In this document: one piece after another, positions 35,307-45,424 of the stretch | How positions within the stretch are numbered: position 1 is the first letter of the stretch | How the letters are laid out: every line of letters starts with the position of its first letter | Source: Trifolium pratense | Lineage: Eukaryota; Streptophyta; Magnoliopsida; Fabales; Fabaceae | Length of the DNA stretch: 64,000 nt | Direction of reading: 5' to 3' | NCBI RefSeq assembly: GCF_020283565.1 | Contig: NC_060065.1 | Coordinates: 49,836,409 to 49,900,408, forward strand | Translations under genes and position numbers: made by a program | The notes under the pieces: model-generated | Told to the model about the DNA's origin: nothing | What the model saw: only the letters and a program-made list of their open reading frames with translations | The model's database searches: none

Positions 35307-36449
35307 ATGGATCCATCTCAATATCATTACCAATCTTATATGAATCTTTTGCAAAATCAACCACCACCACCAGCACCTAGTAACACTTCTCATAATCCTC
35401 AATATTTATCATATCCAGCACCACCAAATTCCAATATGTTGTATAGGCCTCCAATGGGTTCCAGCAGTGGTATGGACGTGCCACAATACTCCACTCAAAT
35501 TGGTCCAGAACCACAACTCTCTGCTCCAATTGGTTTAGAAAGTATTTCGATCGATGAAGAAAAAAAATCTACCGAGAAAAAGCCTCGTGTAGGATTTACA
35601 CAAGAGGAAGACACACTTCTACTTCAATCATGGCTCAATGTCTCGAAGGACTCAGTTGTGGGAAACGACCAAAAAGCTGAAGGTTTTTGGTTAAGAATCA
35701 CACAAAGGTACAACAATTACCGCGATAAACTTCGGCCGAGGGAAATGGGTCAACTAAAATCTCGATATCATCGGTTGAATGGTCGTATCCAACAATTTTC
35801 GGGTTGCTACAAAGCAGCTGCTAATCTAAATAAAAGTGGACAATCTGAGAATGATATTTTAATTGAGGCACATAGGATTTATGCACAAGATGCAAAAATG
35901 AAATTTGTTGAGGTGCAAGCATGGCGATTATTGAAAGATGAACCAAAATGGAAGGGATCCGCAATTGAAAGTTGTTCAAAAAGATCAAAGGTTTCTAGTT
36001 GTGGGGGATACACGTCATCTAATCCGGGAACACCAACCGCGTCATCTAATCCGGGAACACCAATTGATTCTTCAGACTATGAACAAATATCACCAATTGC
36101 CCGCCCAATGGGACAAAAGGCTGCAAAAAGGAAGAGCGTGTTAAAAGAAACTTCATCATCAATTAATGTTGATTTAACTACTATGGAAAATGTTGCAACA
36201 GAAAGAAATGGTATCATGTTAAGGATAGCTGAGGCAAGGGAGAAGGAAGCCATCGCAAGGGAGAAGGAAGCCACTGCAAGGGAATTAGAGGCAAAAGCAA
36301 GGGCGGCAGAAGCAAAGGCAAGGGAAGATGAGACTGAGGCAAAGTGGTATGAAATCCTATTCAAGGATACATCTACTATGAATGAAAGGCAACTTCAAGA
36401 TCATGAATTTTATTGTAATCATATTAGGGAGAAGTTAGGAATGAAATAA
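35307..36449 (+). CDS. Harbinger ORF1, Myb/SANT-like DNA-binding protein
   Basis: This 380-residue protein starts at the ATG at 35307 (MDPSQYHYQSYMNLLQ). Residues 1-80 are Pro/Gln/Ser-rich. About residues 93-180 form the trihelix/Myb-like domain (GFTQEEDTLLLQSWLNVSKD, GFWLRITQRYN, LKSRYHRLNGRI), often annotated as glutathione S-transferase T3-like or NAM-associated in plant genomes. The C-terminal third is a highly charged helix with AREKEATARELEAKAR repeats, likely coiled coil, followed by QDHEFYCNHIREKLGMK. In PIF/Harbinger elements this protein works with the transposase in nuclear import and binding of the element ends (family knowledge). The frame is intact. It is transposon cargo, not a host transcription factor. 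Confidence 0.9.
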   Translation: MDPSQYHYQSYMNLLQNQPPPPAPSNTSHNPQYLSYPAPPNSNMLYRPPMGSSSGMDVPQYSTQIGPEPQLSAPIGLESISIDEEKKSTEKKPRVGFTQEEDTLLLQSWLNVSKDSVVGNDQKAEGFWLRITQRYNNYRDKLRPREMGQLKSRYHRLNGRIQQFSGCYKAAANLNKSGQSENDILIEAHRIYAQDAKMKFVEVQAWRLLKDEPKWKGSAIESCSKRSKVSSCGGYTSSNPGTPTASSNPGTPIDSSDYEQISPIARPMGQKAAKRKSVLKETSSSINVDLTTMENVATERNGIMLRIAEAREKEAIAREKEATARELEAKARAAEAKAREDETEAKWYEILFKDTSTMNERQLQDHEFYCNHIREKLGMK

Positions 36450-36525
36450 GTAATTTTATTTAATTCTATTGTAATTTTAATTTTATTTATTGTATTGTAA
36501 TTTTAAATTTTAATTATTTATGGAA

Positions 36526-36845
36526 AACTAGCCGTTATAAAAAACGAGTCGATAAAAACTAGCCGTTATAAATAATTAGTCGGTAAAAACTAATCGTTAT
36601 AAAAAACTAGCCGGTACAAACTAGCCTTTATAAAAATTTAGTTGGTAAAAACTAGCCGTTATAAAAAACTAGCCGGTAAAAACTAGTTGTTATAAAAAAC
36701 TAACCGGTAAAAACTAGCCGGTAAAAACTAGTCGTTATAAAAAACTAGCCGTTATAAAAACTAGCCGGTAAAAACTAGCCGTTATATAAAATCTAGCCGT
36801 TATAAATCAAATGCAGTTCCACTAACCGTTATATAAAAACTAGCC
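36526..36845 (+). repeat. Tandem array of CTAGCCGTTATAAAAAA-type units
   Basis: About 320 bp between the two transposon genes consists of about 15 or more short units alternating AACTAGCCGTTATAAAA and AACTAGCCGGTAAAAA, with point changes. Similar subterminal or internal arrays serve as protein-binding sites in some elements; here that role is only inference. Confidence 0.75.
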
Positions 36846-36981
36846 ACTGTTTTTAACAATCTTGCATACATTTTCCACTAGTTTCAATATTGCATACATT
36901 TGTCCTGTAATTTGCTCCTCCACTTCTCTCATCCTCACCTCTTCTATAAATTTCTTGTTTTCGTATATCGTCCTCCACATA

Positions 36982-38284
36982 ATGGATCCAAACACTAACA
37001 CTGATGCAATATGGGATCAAATGATAGATGAATTTTGTGAGGACAACCCTGCAGAAGATGTGATACGGTTGATACGTGAAGCACAACAAGCTGGAAACAA
37101 CATTAGGCCCAAACAAAGAAGAAGGGTGATAAATCGAAGTCGTGAAGAAGGACATACTCGATTATTCAATGATTACTTCTCTTCAAATCCTATTTACACA
37201 GACGACCAATTCCGACGACGATTTAGAATGCGAAGGCATGTGTGTTCTTCGAATTGTTGAAGCCCTTGGAAATCATGACAACTACTTCCAAACAAGGGTT
37301 GACGCAGTTCGTAGAGTAGGCCTTTCACCATTGCAGAAGTGCACTGCTGCTATTCGTTTATTGGCATATGGAGTGCCTGCTGACAATGTGGATGACTATG
37401 TTCGAATTGGCGAAAGTACAACGGTGGAGTGTTTAGAGAGGTTTGTAACTGGAGTGTACACAATTTTTGGGCCTCAATACCTAAGAAGGCCTAACAATGA
37501 AGATACTGAACGCCTACTACGAATAGGGGAGGCACGTGGCTTTCCAGGTATGTTAGGTTCCATTGATTGTATGCATTGGGAATGGAAAAATTGTCCAGTG
37601 GCGTGGAAAGGGCAATTTTGTCGAGGAGATCATGGCAAACCAACAATCATGCTTGAGGCCGTTGCATCCTATGACTTGTGGATTTGGCATGCTTTTTTTG
37701 GTACTCCGGGTTCAAACAATGACATCAATGTTTTAAACACGTCCAACGTGTTTTTCGACATTTTGGAAGGGGAAGCACCCATGGTACAATACTCAATGAA
37801 TTCCACCTCATATAATATGGGATACTATCTAGCGGATGAAATTTACCCCGAGTGGTCTACATTTGTCAAAACCATCCCAATGCCACAAGGAGAAAAGAGA
37901 AAATTATTTGCCAAACGACAAGAATCAGTAAGAAAGGATGTGGAACGAGCATTTGGAGTGCTCCAATCTCGATTTGCAATTGTACGTGGTCCGGCGCGTT
38001 CTTGGCACATGAATACAATGAAACATATCATGTATGCATGCATCATAATGCATAACATGATTGTCGAAGACGAACGTGACATACATGATGGTAATTTTGA
38101 TTACGATCATGTCGATAATGACACTCCATCGGCTAAAGTATCTCATGGTCCTCATCCACTCTTTTTAGAAACATACATGCAAAGGCGAGCACATATGCGT
38201 GAAAAACAAATTCATCATCAACTTCAAGCAGATTTGGTGGAGCATATTTGGGAACACTTCAGGCATGAGAACAACGAAAATTAA
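36982..38284 (+). pseudogene. PIF/Harbinger DDE transposase with one frameshift
   Basis: The start codon is at 36982 (MDPNTNTDAIWDQM). The N-terminal part runs in one frame to about 37237 (DQFRRRFRMRRHV), then continues in the next frame as LRIVEALGNHDNYFQTRVDA through the stop at 38284. A net +1 base near 37238-37242 explains this; the original frame stops at 37260. The remainder is well conserved with DDE_Tnp_4/HARBI1-type nucleases: GSIDCMHWEWKNCP (first Asp), PGSNNDINVL (second Asp) and VERAFGVLQSRFAI (likely catalytic Glu). LADEIYPEWSTF lies between the last two. Together with ORF1 it would mobilise the element at TWA targets (family knowledge). With the frameshift, the element is probably non-autonomous. 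A sequencing or assembly error at this single site cannot be excluded. Confidence 0.88.
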
Positions 38285-38805
38285 TTTATATAATTTATTG
38301 TTATGTATTTTATTTTATTATGTATTTCTTATTGTTGCGTATTTTTCGTCACTTGCTAGTTATTGTCGCTATGTATTTCTCATCGTTTAAAATAAATTTA
38401 TTATATTTTTATGTATTTATTATATATTTTTAATGTTTTTTAAACATTTATTGGATTTAACCATATATATTAATAAAATAATTGATATAAAAAATTTAAA
38501 TCAAAATTAAATGAAAATAAAAAATATATATAAATTGGTGGGGTCAAATATGAGTTGCTTATTTTAATGCCATTGGAGTAAAATTGGTGAAAGTTGCTTA
38601 TCAAATTCTTAAATCCTACATGGCAATTTGGGTCCACAAAAAGTAACTTAAGCCACCCATCTAAGTTCCCCCATTGGAGATGCCCTTAGCGCTTGGTTTC
38701 CTACTGCGGAAAAAAGTTGTAGGTTATGAGGGTTAGGTAGAGGGGTATAATTTAGAATTCACTTCACTTTTGTGGACCGGACTTATATTTCGGGTCAAAG
38801 AGATC

Positions 38806-38811
38806 CACGTG
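38806..38811 (+). promoter_or_regulatory. G-box (CACGTG) upstream of CBP20
   Basis: CACGTG lies 83 bp before the start codon, in the 208 bp between the Harbinger element and CBP20. bZIP and bHLH factors bind this motif (established knowledge). Its use here is inferred from position only. Confidence 0.35.
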
Positions 38812-38893
38812 AGTGTTCGTCTTCTCGAGCTTCACTGCCCTAATCGTGTATCTGAAAATCGAAACAATAAACTGTTAACACTTTCTCAGAGCA

Positions 38894-41800
38894 ATGGCGT
38901 CGTTATTCAAGGTACACTACTCTACTCTTCACAACACCGATCTTTTCCTAATTCGATTCGATTATTTGATTCAATTTTCTTCTTCTTTGTGAACGAATTA
39001 GGATCCGGCGAAGATCTCGGCGTATCGAGATAGAAGATTCCCTGGAAATCAAGAAGAGTTTGAGCATGCGTTGATTACTTCAACCACCGTTTATGTTGGG
39101 AATATGTCGTTTTACACTACGGAAGAACAAATTTATGAACTGTTTTCACGAGCTGGTGAAATTAAGAAGATTATCATGGGTTTGGATAAGAACACTAAAA
39201 CTCCTTGCGGTTTTTCCTTCGTTTCGTAAGTTACAATTTTTATTCAAACTTAATAAAACCTAATCATATCATATTAATTTCGTTAATTAATTTATTTTTT
39301 TGTTCTAGATATCAGCATGCATTTGTTTATTATTAATTTGTAACAAAAGTGATTGAATTGTACCCTGCATAGGATGTGAGAATTGGTCTATAAGTCCTAG
39401 CTCAACTGGCAAATGCCGATATTGCTAGGTTGGATGCCTTCACCTGGGTTTGAACCTGAGGCTTTGAAGTTCCTCCGTTTTGGGGGGATTTTGTTTTATG
39501 AGGAAAAATAATCTTCCTCGTTCAACTTGTTGGACTACCTTTCCCTTATAAATAGACCTTTAGCTGTTTGAATAGTGTAGTTAGAATTATGCATTGGTAA
39601 TTGCAGTGATTTATTGGCCATTGGGAATGTTATTCTGTGCTGATTGATGAATATGTGTTTGTATGTAATTGTTACTAGATATTACTCTCGCGAGGATACT
39701 GAGGATGCCTGCAAATATATAAGTGGAACGATACTGGATGATCGCCCTATTCGTGTTGATTTTGACTGGGGATTTCAGGATGGAAGGCAATGGGGTCGGG
39801 GTCGTAGTGGTGGCCAGGTAACAACTTTTGTGTAACTAACTATGCATGTGAATATTTTAAACTAGTAGTCGAGTCCATTGTTTATGTAGACAATTTGGTT
39901 ATTTTTAGTTGTATTTTACAAATTTTTGTTTTCAGCATTTTCACCAATAGAAAAGAGAATAATAATAACACAATGCTTACAACAACAACAACCAAGCCTT
40001 ATCCCATTAAGTAGGGTCGGCTACATGAATCAAATGACGCCATAATGTTCTGTCATATATCTATCATATCTCTATTTCAACTCATGAATATTTTGCCATA
40101 ATGTTCGTTTCAATGTTATGTTATTTTATTCTGATCACAATGGCTCCTCCTAATTTTTTTAAATATCAGTTCTGTCTTTTGATTGAAGAATTGTTTTTTT
40201 TTTCTTTCAATATAAGACTTTTATATATTGTATGATAATCTTGTTGTAACCCATAGTTTTTAAGATTTCCCTGCCATATCCTAATCTATGCATTGTATCC
40301 ATGTTGTTTCTTTATTTGCTAGTTATTATGCCTTTGTTTCCTAAGGTTGCTTTTGTTCTTGGCTAATATTGGCTGGTGCTGTTAATTTTTGCAGGTCCGT
40401 GATGAATATCGCACTGATTATGATCCAGATATCCTTTTAACTGTTATACATAAATTATCTGCAATTGACATCATTGTGTGATTCTTAATATTCTAGAATG
40501 AACGTTACATTTGACACGTTCAAACAAACAAGTTTATTACATATACTATGATTTTACATGGTCTAATTGAAATTGAATATTCGCATACCTATACTTGATC
40601 TTGAACAAGTGATTATACCGAAAAGTTACTTCAAAAATTACTCGTATGCACCCCTTTCTTTTTTTTTTCCCTTAATTCTTCATACGTAGAGGTGGATATG
40701 GGAAGTTGGTTCAGAAAGAGTTAGAAGTACAGAGGCATCTTGTAGATTATGGCACTGGTTCTTTGGGATCTTTTCCGCCTGTTATTCCTTCATGTAAGTG
40801 GCTGTTATATTTTTTTTTTTAACAGAACTGTTATATCTTATATGGATCTTTAGCTGCTAGTAGCAACCATGGCTCAACATTTTAGTTGTTATTAATAACA
40901 AAAAAATATTATGTAATTGTTTTTATTACTATTTTACTTATTTACCTTACCTGCTTGATTTTTATTGAATGATTAGTAACAACACAAACTGGAAAAGAAA
41001 GCGAATTAAGGACTACTCTCACCGACTCATTTGTCCATACCTAAGTTTACATTGTTAGTTAGCATATTTCTATGTCTCAATGTCTGTGTTATACAATACA
41101 TGAGGCAGCCTACAACTATGTGCATTTTTTCAATTAGCCTATTTTCTCTTGCACTGCATCTTATTTGGGTTCAAGATTCAGTTAAATATTGTCTTTAGAC
41201 TTCAGTTTGTTAGATATCATATGATCTCAATATTGTATGCCAGGCCAAAGTACCAACACGTGTTAGTCTTATAGTGAACCAGCCTCTGTTTTTTTGGTTG
41301 CCTTTCTACTATCTAATTTATTTTTACATTGTAAAATTTGTGGTAGTTCTCTTTCATTTGACATGAGCTTGTATTCTCTGCAAATTTAACGATTCTGAAA
41401 TTTTAATCTTGCAGATGGTGGTAGACATGGTGGTGGCCATGGTCATGGTGGTGGTTATGGTCATGGTGGTTCTCGTCGGCATGGTAGAGGTAGTTTCATC
41501 TTAACACAATGTCTTTTGTCCATCAATTTAAATGTTTAAGAAGAACGTTGGGGTATTGTTTATTATTTTCCTTTGAAGTTAATAATGATTTAATTCCATT
41601 TGTCTCTTTTGCATTATAGATTACCCTAGGAAGAGATATAGAGACGATGATCGCCACCACACAAATGAGCCCTCAAAAAGATCATCAGATCATGAATCTC
41701 GGAGGAACTCCGACCATGAATCTAGACCGGTAAACTCTACAAATCTTGATGATGCTTTGGTCGTATTGTTCAATTATATACAAAAGTTTTTTTTTTTTTT

Positions 41801-42158
41801 TTTGAAGTATTTGTTAAGAAGTCCCACATCAGTTGAGAGATGGGATGGCCTGAATAAGTGTTTATATACTAGAGGCAATCCTCACCTTACAAGCCGGTTT
41901 TGTAATGATGAGTTAGGCCCAATACTCATTTCTAAGAGTATTATTTATAAAAGTTGAAGTTGCACTGTCTAATAGTGTTGCATAGCACGTGGAACTTGTT
42001 CCTTTAACTGAAGTCTTATGCTTTATTTGTATTCCTCATCTTTATGTTTATTTCTTAATCAATTACTTGATCTGATGTAGCAGGAAAAAAATCCACGATT
42101 TCGGGAGAGTGGTGATTCTGACGATGATGAAGAAGATGATCGAAAAAGGCGGGGTTAA
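38894..42158 (+). CDS. CBP20: Nuclear cap-binding protein subunit 2 (CBP20)
   Basis: Eight coding exons give about 261 residues: 38894-38911, 39002-39225, 39679-39817, 40395-40428, 40686-40793, 41415-41489, 41620-41729 and 42081-42158. All phases join. CBP20 binds the m7G cap of nuclear RNAs with CBP80 and acts in splicing, miRNA processing and RNA export (family knowledge). The RRM spans about residues 34-112 (RNP2 VYVGNM, RNP1-like GFSFVSYY). The cap-stacking tyrosines are visible in SAYRDRRF and [27 protein letters not shown] and the [10 protein letters not shown] loop follow. The C-terminus is Gly/His-rich ([14 protein letters not shown]), then basic/acidic ([22 protein letters not shown]), consistent with nuclear localisation. 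The intron after exon 4 is AT-AC (U12 type). Introns hold SINE-like and LTR-like pieces. The start is the only ATG giving the conserved N-terminus. Confidence 0.95.
39390..39530 (+). mobile_element. tRNA-derived SINE in CBP20 intron 2
   Basis: TAGCTCAACTGG (39398-39409) is a near-perfect Pol III A box. GGTTTGAACC (39447-39456) is a B box 38 bp downstream, the spacing of a tRNA-related head. The body continues with GAGGCTTTGAAGTTCCTCCG. The ends and target duplication were not resolved. Confidence 0.65.
39970..40090 (+). repeat. Dispersed-repeat fragment in CBP20 intron 3
   Basis: ACAACAACAACCAAGCCTTA followed by TCCCATTAAGTAGGGTCGGC and TACATGAATCA is wording seen from memory as a common dispersed repeat in plant genomes. 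Class uncertain. Confidence 0.4.
40429..40685 (+). other. U12-type AT-AC intron (CBP20 intron 4)
   Basis: The reading frame requires a junction between CCAG (to 40428) and GTAGAGGTGG (from 40686), and no GT-AG pair fits. The intron begins ATATCCTTTT, the U12 5' splice-site consensus. It ends TTCATAC with a CCCTTAAT branch-site-like string at about 40669-40676, about 10 nt before the AC end. The conserved protein text (YDPGRGGYGK) is restored. A U12 intron in CBP20 is also known in Arabidopsis (recalled), supporting conservation. Confidence 0.9.
41790..41960 (+). repeat. LTR/TRIM-like fragment in CBP20 intron 7
   Basis: After a T-run (41788-41806) the text TTAAGAAGTCCCACATCAG, ATGGGATGGCCTGAATAAGT and GATGAGTTAGGCCCAATACT resembles the LTR of small Copia/TRIM elements common in legumes (from memory). 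Only one piece is present and no flanking duplication was resolved. Confidence 0.4.
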
Positions 42159-44430
42159 CCAAAATGTCATAGTTAATGAAACTTGTATCATTTGAAAATT
42201 GGCAAATTGTGCATTGTACATCACTGCAAAGTGCAAAGAACTTACTATTAACTTGTGATATTCTTGGCTATATCTACTGCATTGTTAACTTTTTCTTATT
42301 CTTGTTTTTTCTCGCAATGAATTAGAATTAGTTAACTCTTCATATCTAAATGATTTGGCATTGATCCTGTTTGATTAATCTGACATTACGGGTTTGCCTT
42401 CACAATGTTAACGTTACTATGAATGTGATATTTATTTATGTATGCTCTCAAAGTCAAACATACTCCCTACCCAAAAGGCCCTATTGTCTAGCAGGAGAAA
42501 TATGGTTACATGGATTTGATCCTGTAATATTCATTCAGTTTAGATATTGTTTAAGAAACCAAAAGCTTATCACTCTTTTAAATCAAGGAAAATATGTGGT
42601 TCAAAACTGACATATCCCACAACCTTCACAAAAATGAAAGAAATAATAGAGTTTTTATGTATGACTGCCGTTGGGAAAAAGAAATATGGAAAGATAACCC
42701 TATTTAATCAACAGTTGATACTTTGGTTAAATTTCTTAATGTGTGATTTGGACCAACCAAATAATAAAAGAACAACTAAAATCGCCTACTTCGTGTAACT
42801 GCATGATTTTCCTACCGTGTGGAATCCAAGTCCTTGCATTCGGCCGTCAACTCGTGGAAGAAAATTTCTTGCCATAGCGTACATGAAAAGTAAATGGGAA
42901 CATAAAAAATAACTTGCCTTAATTTTGCCATAGCTTTATAGGATTAGCTAAATATGGTCGGGGAATGCCACTTCTTTATTGGTTTTTTTTTTGATAAGCA
43001 CCACTTCTTTATTGGTGATCTCACAGTAGTTTGAGGGAATGGATTCTCTCAAGTGTAATTTACACTTGAGAGAATAAAGTGTGGTTTACCATTGATCAAG
43101 AGATAGAAACATATAAAAATTTAGAGAAAATGAATTTAGATGGTATTAGATTACACTTTATTCTCTCAAGTGTAAATCACACTTGAGAGAATCCATTCCC
43201 GTAGTTTGATTATCTTTTATTAAATATATATGTATTTTCCACAAGTTGTGTTTTCCAATTTATTCAATATATGTATTTTCCACAAGTTGTGTTTTTTTTT
43301 TTTTTTTACTAATCCACAAGTTGAGACTTGGATACCGTGCATTCACTGTGATGCAATCAGTGCATCATAGTCGTCTGATTGAAATCAAACGATTCAGATT
43401 TAAATGCAGTTTAAATATAATAATTCTGATCTTTAAATACAAGCCGTCCAATCTGGATCCAACTGTTTTAAATTCACTGACTGCACATGCAGTCAAGGGT
43501 GCTGACTGCACCCAATCGAGGTCCCACAAGTTGTGCTATAAACATTGCACTTTGGACCACCTTGGCTTGATTGCATCAAATTGTTGAAATAATAAGTGCT
43601 TTAGTTTCATGCCTTTTGCACAAATGTAACTTACAAGTGTTCATGATTGTTCTTCTTCTAATCATCACAGAAAAAAACACATAAATCATGTTTTTCTACC
43701 TTCACACCAAGAAAGGAGGAAACAAACTTAAGATTTTATTTAGGTTTTGCTCACTCATTTTGCAATTTATTTTCTAGTTAGTTTAATTTTCTATATTAAA
43801 TTAATTAATTTTGACAGAAAAAAAGATTAACATAGAGAGATTTAAAAAGTCCAAGACTCAGCATCCGATCCAAAGACCGACCAATTTGAGGGACACCAAT
43901 CCCACCGCCCACTTGCGGGAGTACCTATTTAAAGCCTTTTTTTTTTTTCCTCTGTATAGAACCAACCCAACACAGGAAGTGGCACCAGGAAGATTCGAAC
44001 ATGAGACCTTAAACAATATTCCTCCTTTAACGCCACTAATATTTTTGTTTGATATACTATCTAGCACGGTCGTTTCAGATCGAATGCATATCCAATGTCA
44101 TCAACACATGTAATTACACTCAATTACTACTAGGTATGAATCAAGGCTTCTAATCTATTGATATGAAGAAATCCAAAACAGAATTTTGATAACATACTAA
44201 TTAACAAAGATAAAAGCTTGTGCTTTCTGATTGTTAAATAGTAAATACATTAACACAAAATGTTAAATAGTTTCCACAAAGAAGATAGAATAGAACCTCA
44301 CACAGAAAAACATGAAACTGTGCAAGATCATGGATGCATAAAACTTGAAAATAAAGCATCACAATTATCTCGTTACTTAATATTTTCTTGTTTTGTATGT
44401 CATATATATAAAAAAAGAACAGAACACTCA
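42159..44430. other. Intergenic between CBP20 and E6-like gene
   Basis: It begins with the CBP20 3' UTR. It holds the MITE at 43035-43200, a direct repeat of about 39-bp period at 43227-43300 (TATGTATTTTCCACAAGTTG twice), and a probable degraded element at 43337-43525 (GTGCATTCACTGTGATGCAA ... GTGCTGACTGCACCC). Around 43975-44060 there is SINE-like text (AGATTCGAACATGAGACC, minus orientation). No gene. Confidence 0.5.
43035..43200. mobile_element. Foldback MITE with 9-bp TSD (Mutator-like size)
   Basis: GTAGTTTGA is duplicated at 43026-43034 and 43201-43209. The element begins GGGAATGGATTCTCTCAAGT and ends with its inverse. Each terminal repeat is itself a palindrome (ATTCTCTCAAGTGT ... ACACTTGAGAGAAT), so each end can fold alone as well as with the other. 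The element is 166 bp and non-coding. Confidence 0.88.
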
Positions 44431-45330
44431 TCATGGTTTGCTGAATGTGTAACCTTGTGCTTCTTGTTGTCTCTCATACTCTTCCATTGTCTCAAACTCA
44501 TTTGGATACTGGTTTTTTTCATAGTTACCTTCATTTTCAGTACTTCCTCTCCCTGATTCATATCCATTTTCTTTATTATAATTCTCATTTTCACTATCTA
44601 CATTGTAAGAGTACTTTCCATTCTCCATAAACCTTGTGTCACTCATTCCTTCTCTTTTCCTCTCATAACCATTGCCATAATTGCTCTTGTATTCCTCATT
44701 GTTGTAGTTTTTTGTGTACACTTCATTGTTGTTGTTATTGTTGTAATTGTTCTTGTACTCTTCGCCGTTGTAGTTTTTTGTGTACACTTCATTGTTGTTG
44801 TTGTTGTAATTGTTCTTGTACTCTTCATTGTTGTTGTTGTACTCTTCATTGTTGTAGTTTTTTGTGTAAACTTCATTGTTGTTGTGGAGATTGGTTTGAG
44901 GATATCCTTTTTTGTAGCTCTTATTATCATTGAGATCTTCATTAAGAAGCTCATTTTCAAAGTCTGTTATAGTTTTTGGAGTTTCCTTGGTTGAAGAATA
45001 TTGGCTAGAATCAATGCCATAGAGACCGTAACCATGTCCCTCCTTTTCGACTAAAAATTCGGGTTCCGGTGCTGGTCCTGATGGTATAGTAGTTGTTCCA
45101 ATTTCTGGTGCTGATGCTGGCTCTTGTGCTAGTGTTGGTCCTGGTGCCGGTGCCGGTGTTGGTGCTGTTGTCGGTGCAGGTGTCGGTGCTGGTAATTGAG
45201 GATCTTCAACTTTGTGAGTGGTTTTGAAATGAGAAAAGAAACTAAAGAATTTACCTTCTCTTGCTTGAATTTGGGGTGAGAGGAAAAGTACTAACAATAA
45301 GAAAGAAATTTGGTTTCCAAGAGACGCCAT
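44431..45330 (-). CDS. E6-like secreted protein
   Basis: An intronless minus-strand frame of 299 residues. Residues 1-23 are a signal peptide (hydrophobic SFLLLVLFLSPQIQA), followed by REGKFFSFFSHF, an E6-family motif. Residues 44-90 are Pro/Ala/Thr-rich (PAPTPAPTTAPTPAPAPGPT), like hydroxyproline-rich cell-wall proteins. GHGYGLYGIDSSQYSSTKE (about 98-116) and GMSDTRFMENGKYSYNV (about 228-244) are the family's conserved blocks. Between them lie three Asn-rich repeats (EVYTKNYNNEEYKNNYNNN-like) at about 153-215. The C-terminus is acidic and Asn/Glu/Tyr-rich (ETMEEYERQQEAQG). E6-like proteins were first described from cotton fibre and are presumed cell-wall proteins of elongating cells; the biochemical role is unknown. 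A TATA box lies about 90 bp upstream. The name is unrelated to the viral E6. Confidence 0.9.
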   Translation of the reverse strand: MASLGNQISFLLLVLFLSPQIQAREGKFFSFFSHFKTTHKVEDPQLPAPTPAPTTAPTPAPAPGPTLAQEPASAPEIGTTTIPSGPAPEPEFLVEKEGHGYGLYGIDSSQYSSTKETPKTITDFENELLNEDLNDNKSYKKGYPQTNLHNNNEVYTKNYNNEEYNNNNEEYKNNYNNNNNEVYTKNYNGEEYKNNYNNNNNNEVYTKNYNNEEYKSNYGNGYERKREGMSDTRFMENGKYSYNVDSENENYNKENGYESGRGSTENEGNYEKNQYPNEFETMEEYERQQEAQGYTFSKP

Positions 45331-45416
45331 TGCGTAGAATATAACAGAACGGAATGGAATGGAATAGAACAGACAATGAGTTTATGACTGTTGAGAGAAT
45401 CAAATTGTTAGGGTCA

Positions 45417-45424
45417 TTTTTATA
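45417..45424 (-). promoter_or_regulatory. TATA box of the E6-like gene
   Basis: On the minus strand CTATAAAAATGACCC contains TATAAAAA, 87 bp upstream of the start codon at 45330. This is a suitable position for a core promoter with a 5' UTR of about 55-60 bp. Confidence 0.6.

Larger units (their letters stand above)
34839..38685 (+). mobile_element. PIF/Harbinger transposon, near-complete, TTA TSD
   Basis: The ends GGGCATCTCCAATG (34839) and CATTGGAGATGCCC (to 38685) are a perfect 14-bp inverted repeat, flanked by TTA at 34836-34838 and 38686-38688. The 3847-bp element carries the two genes expected of the superfamily: a Myb/SANT-like ORF1 (35307-36449) and a DDE transposase (36982-38284, with a frameshift), both on the plus strand. 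A tandem array separates them. It ends 208 bp before the CBP20 start codon. Confidence 0.95.

Noticed and set aside
36077..36364. Minus-strand Ala/Ser-rich frame in Harbinger ORF1
   Set aside because: Antisense of the charged helical repeats of ORF1; no independent support.
42371..42798. Open frames after CBP20
   Set aside because: Overlap the CBP20 3' UTR and AT-rich DNA, with no conserved features.
44634..44960. Cys/Ser-rich plus-strand and Thr/Met-rich minus-strand frames over the E6 repeat
   Set aside because: They are alternate-frame readings of the Asn-codon repeats of the E6-like gene; low-complexity artefacts, not cysteine-rich peptides.
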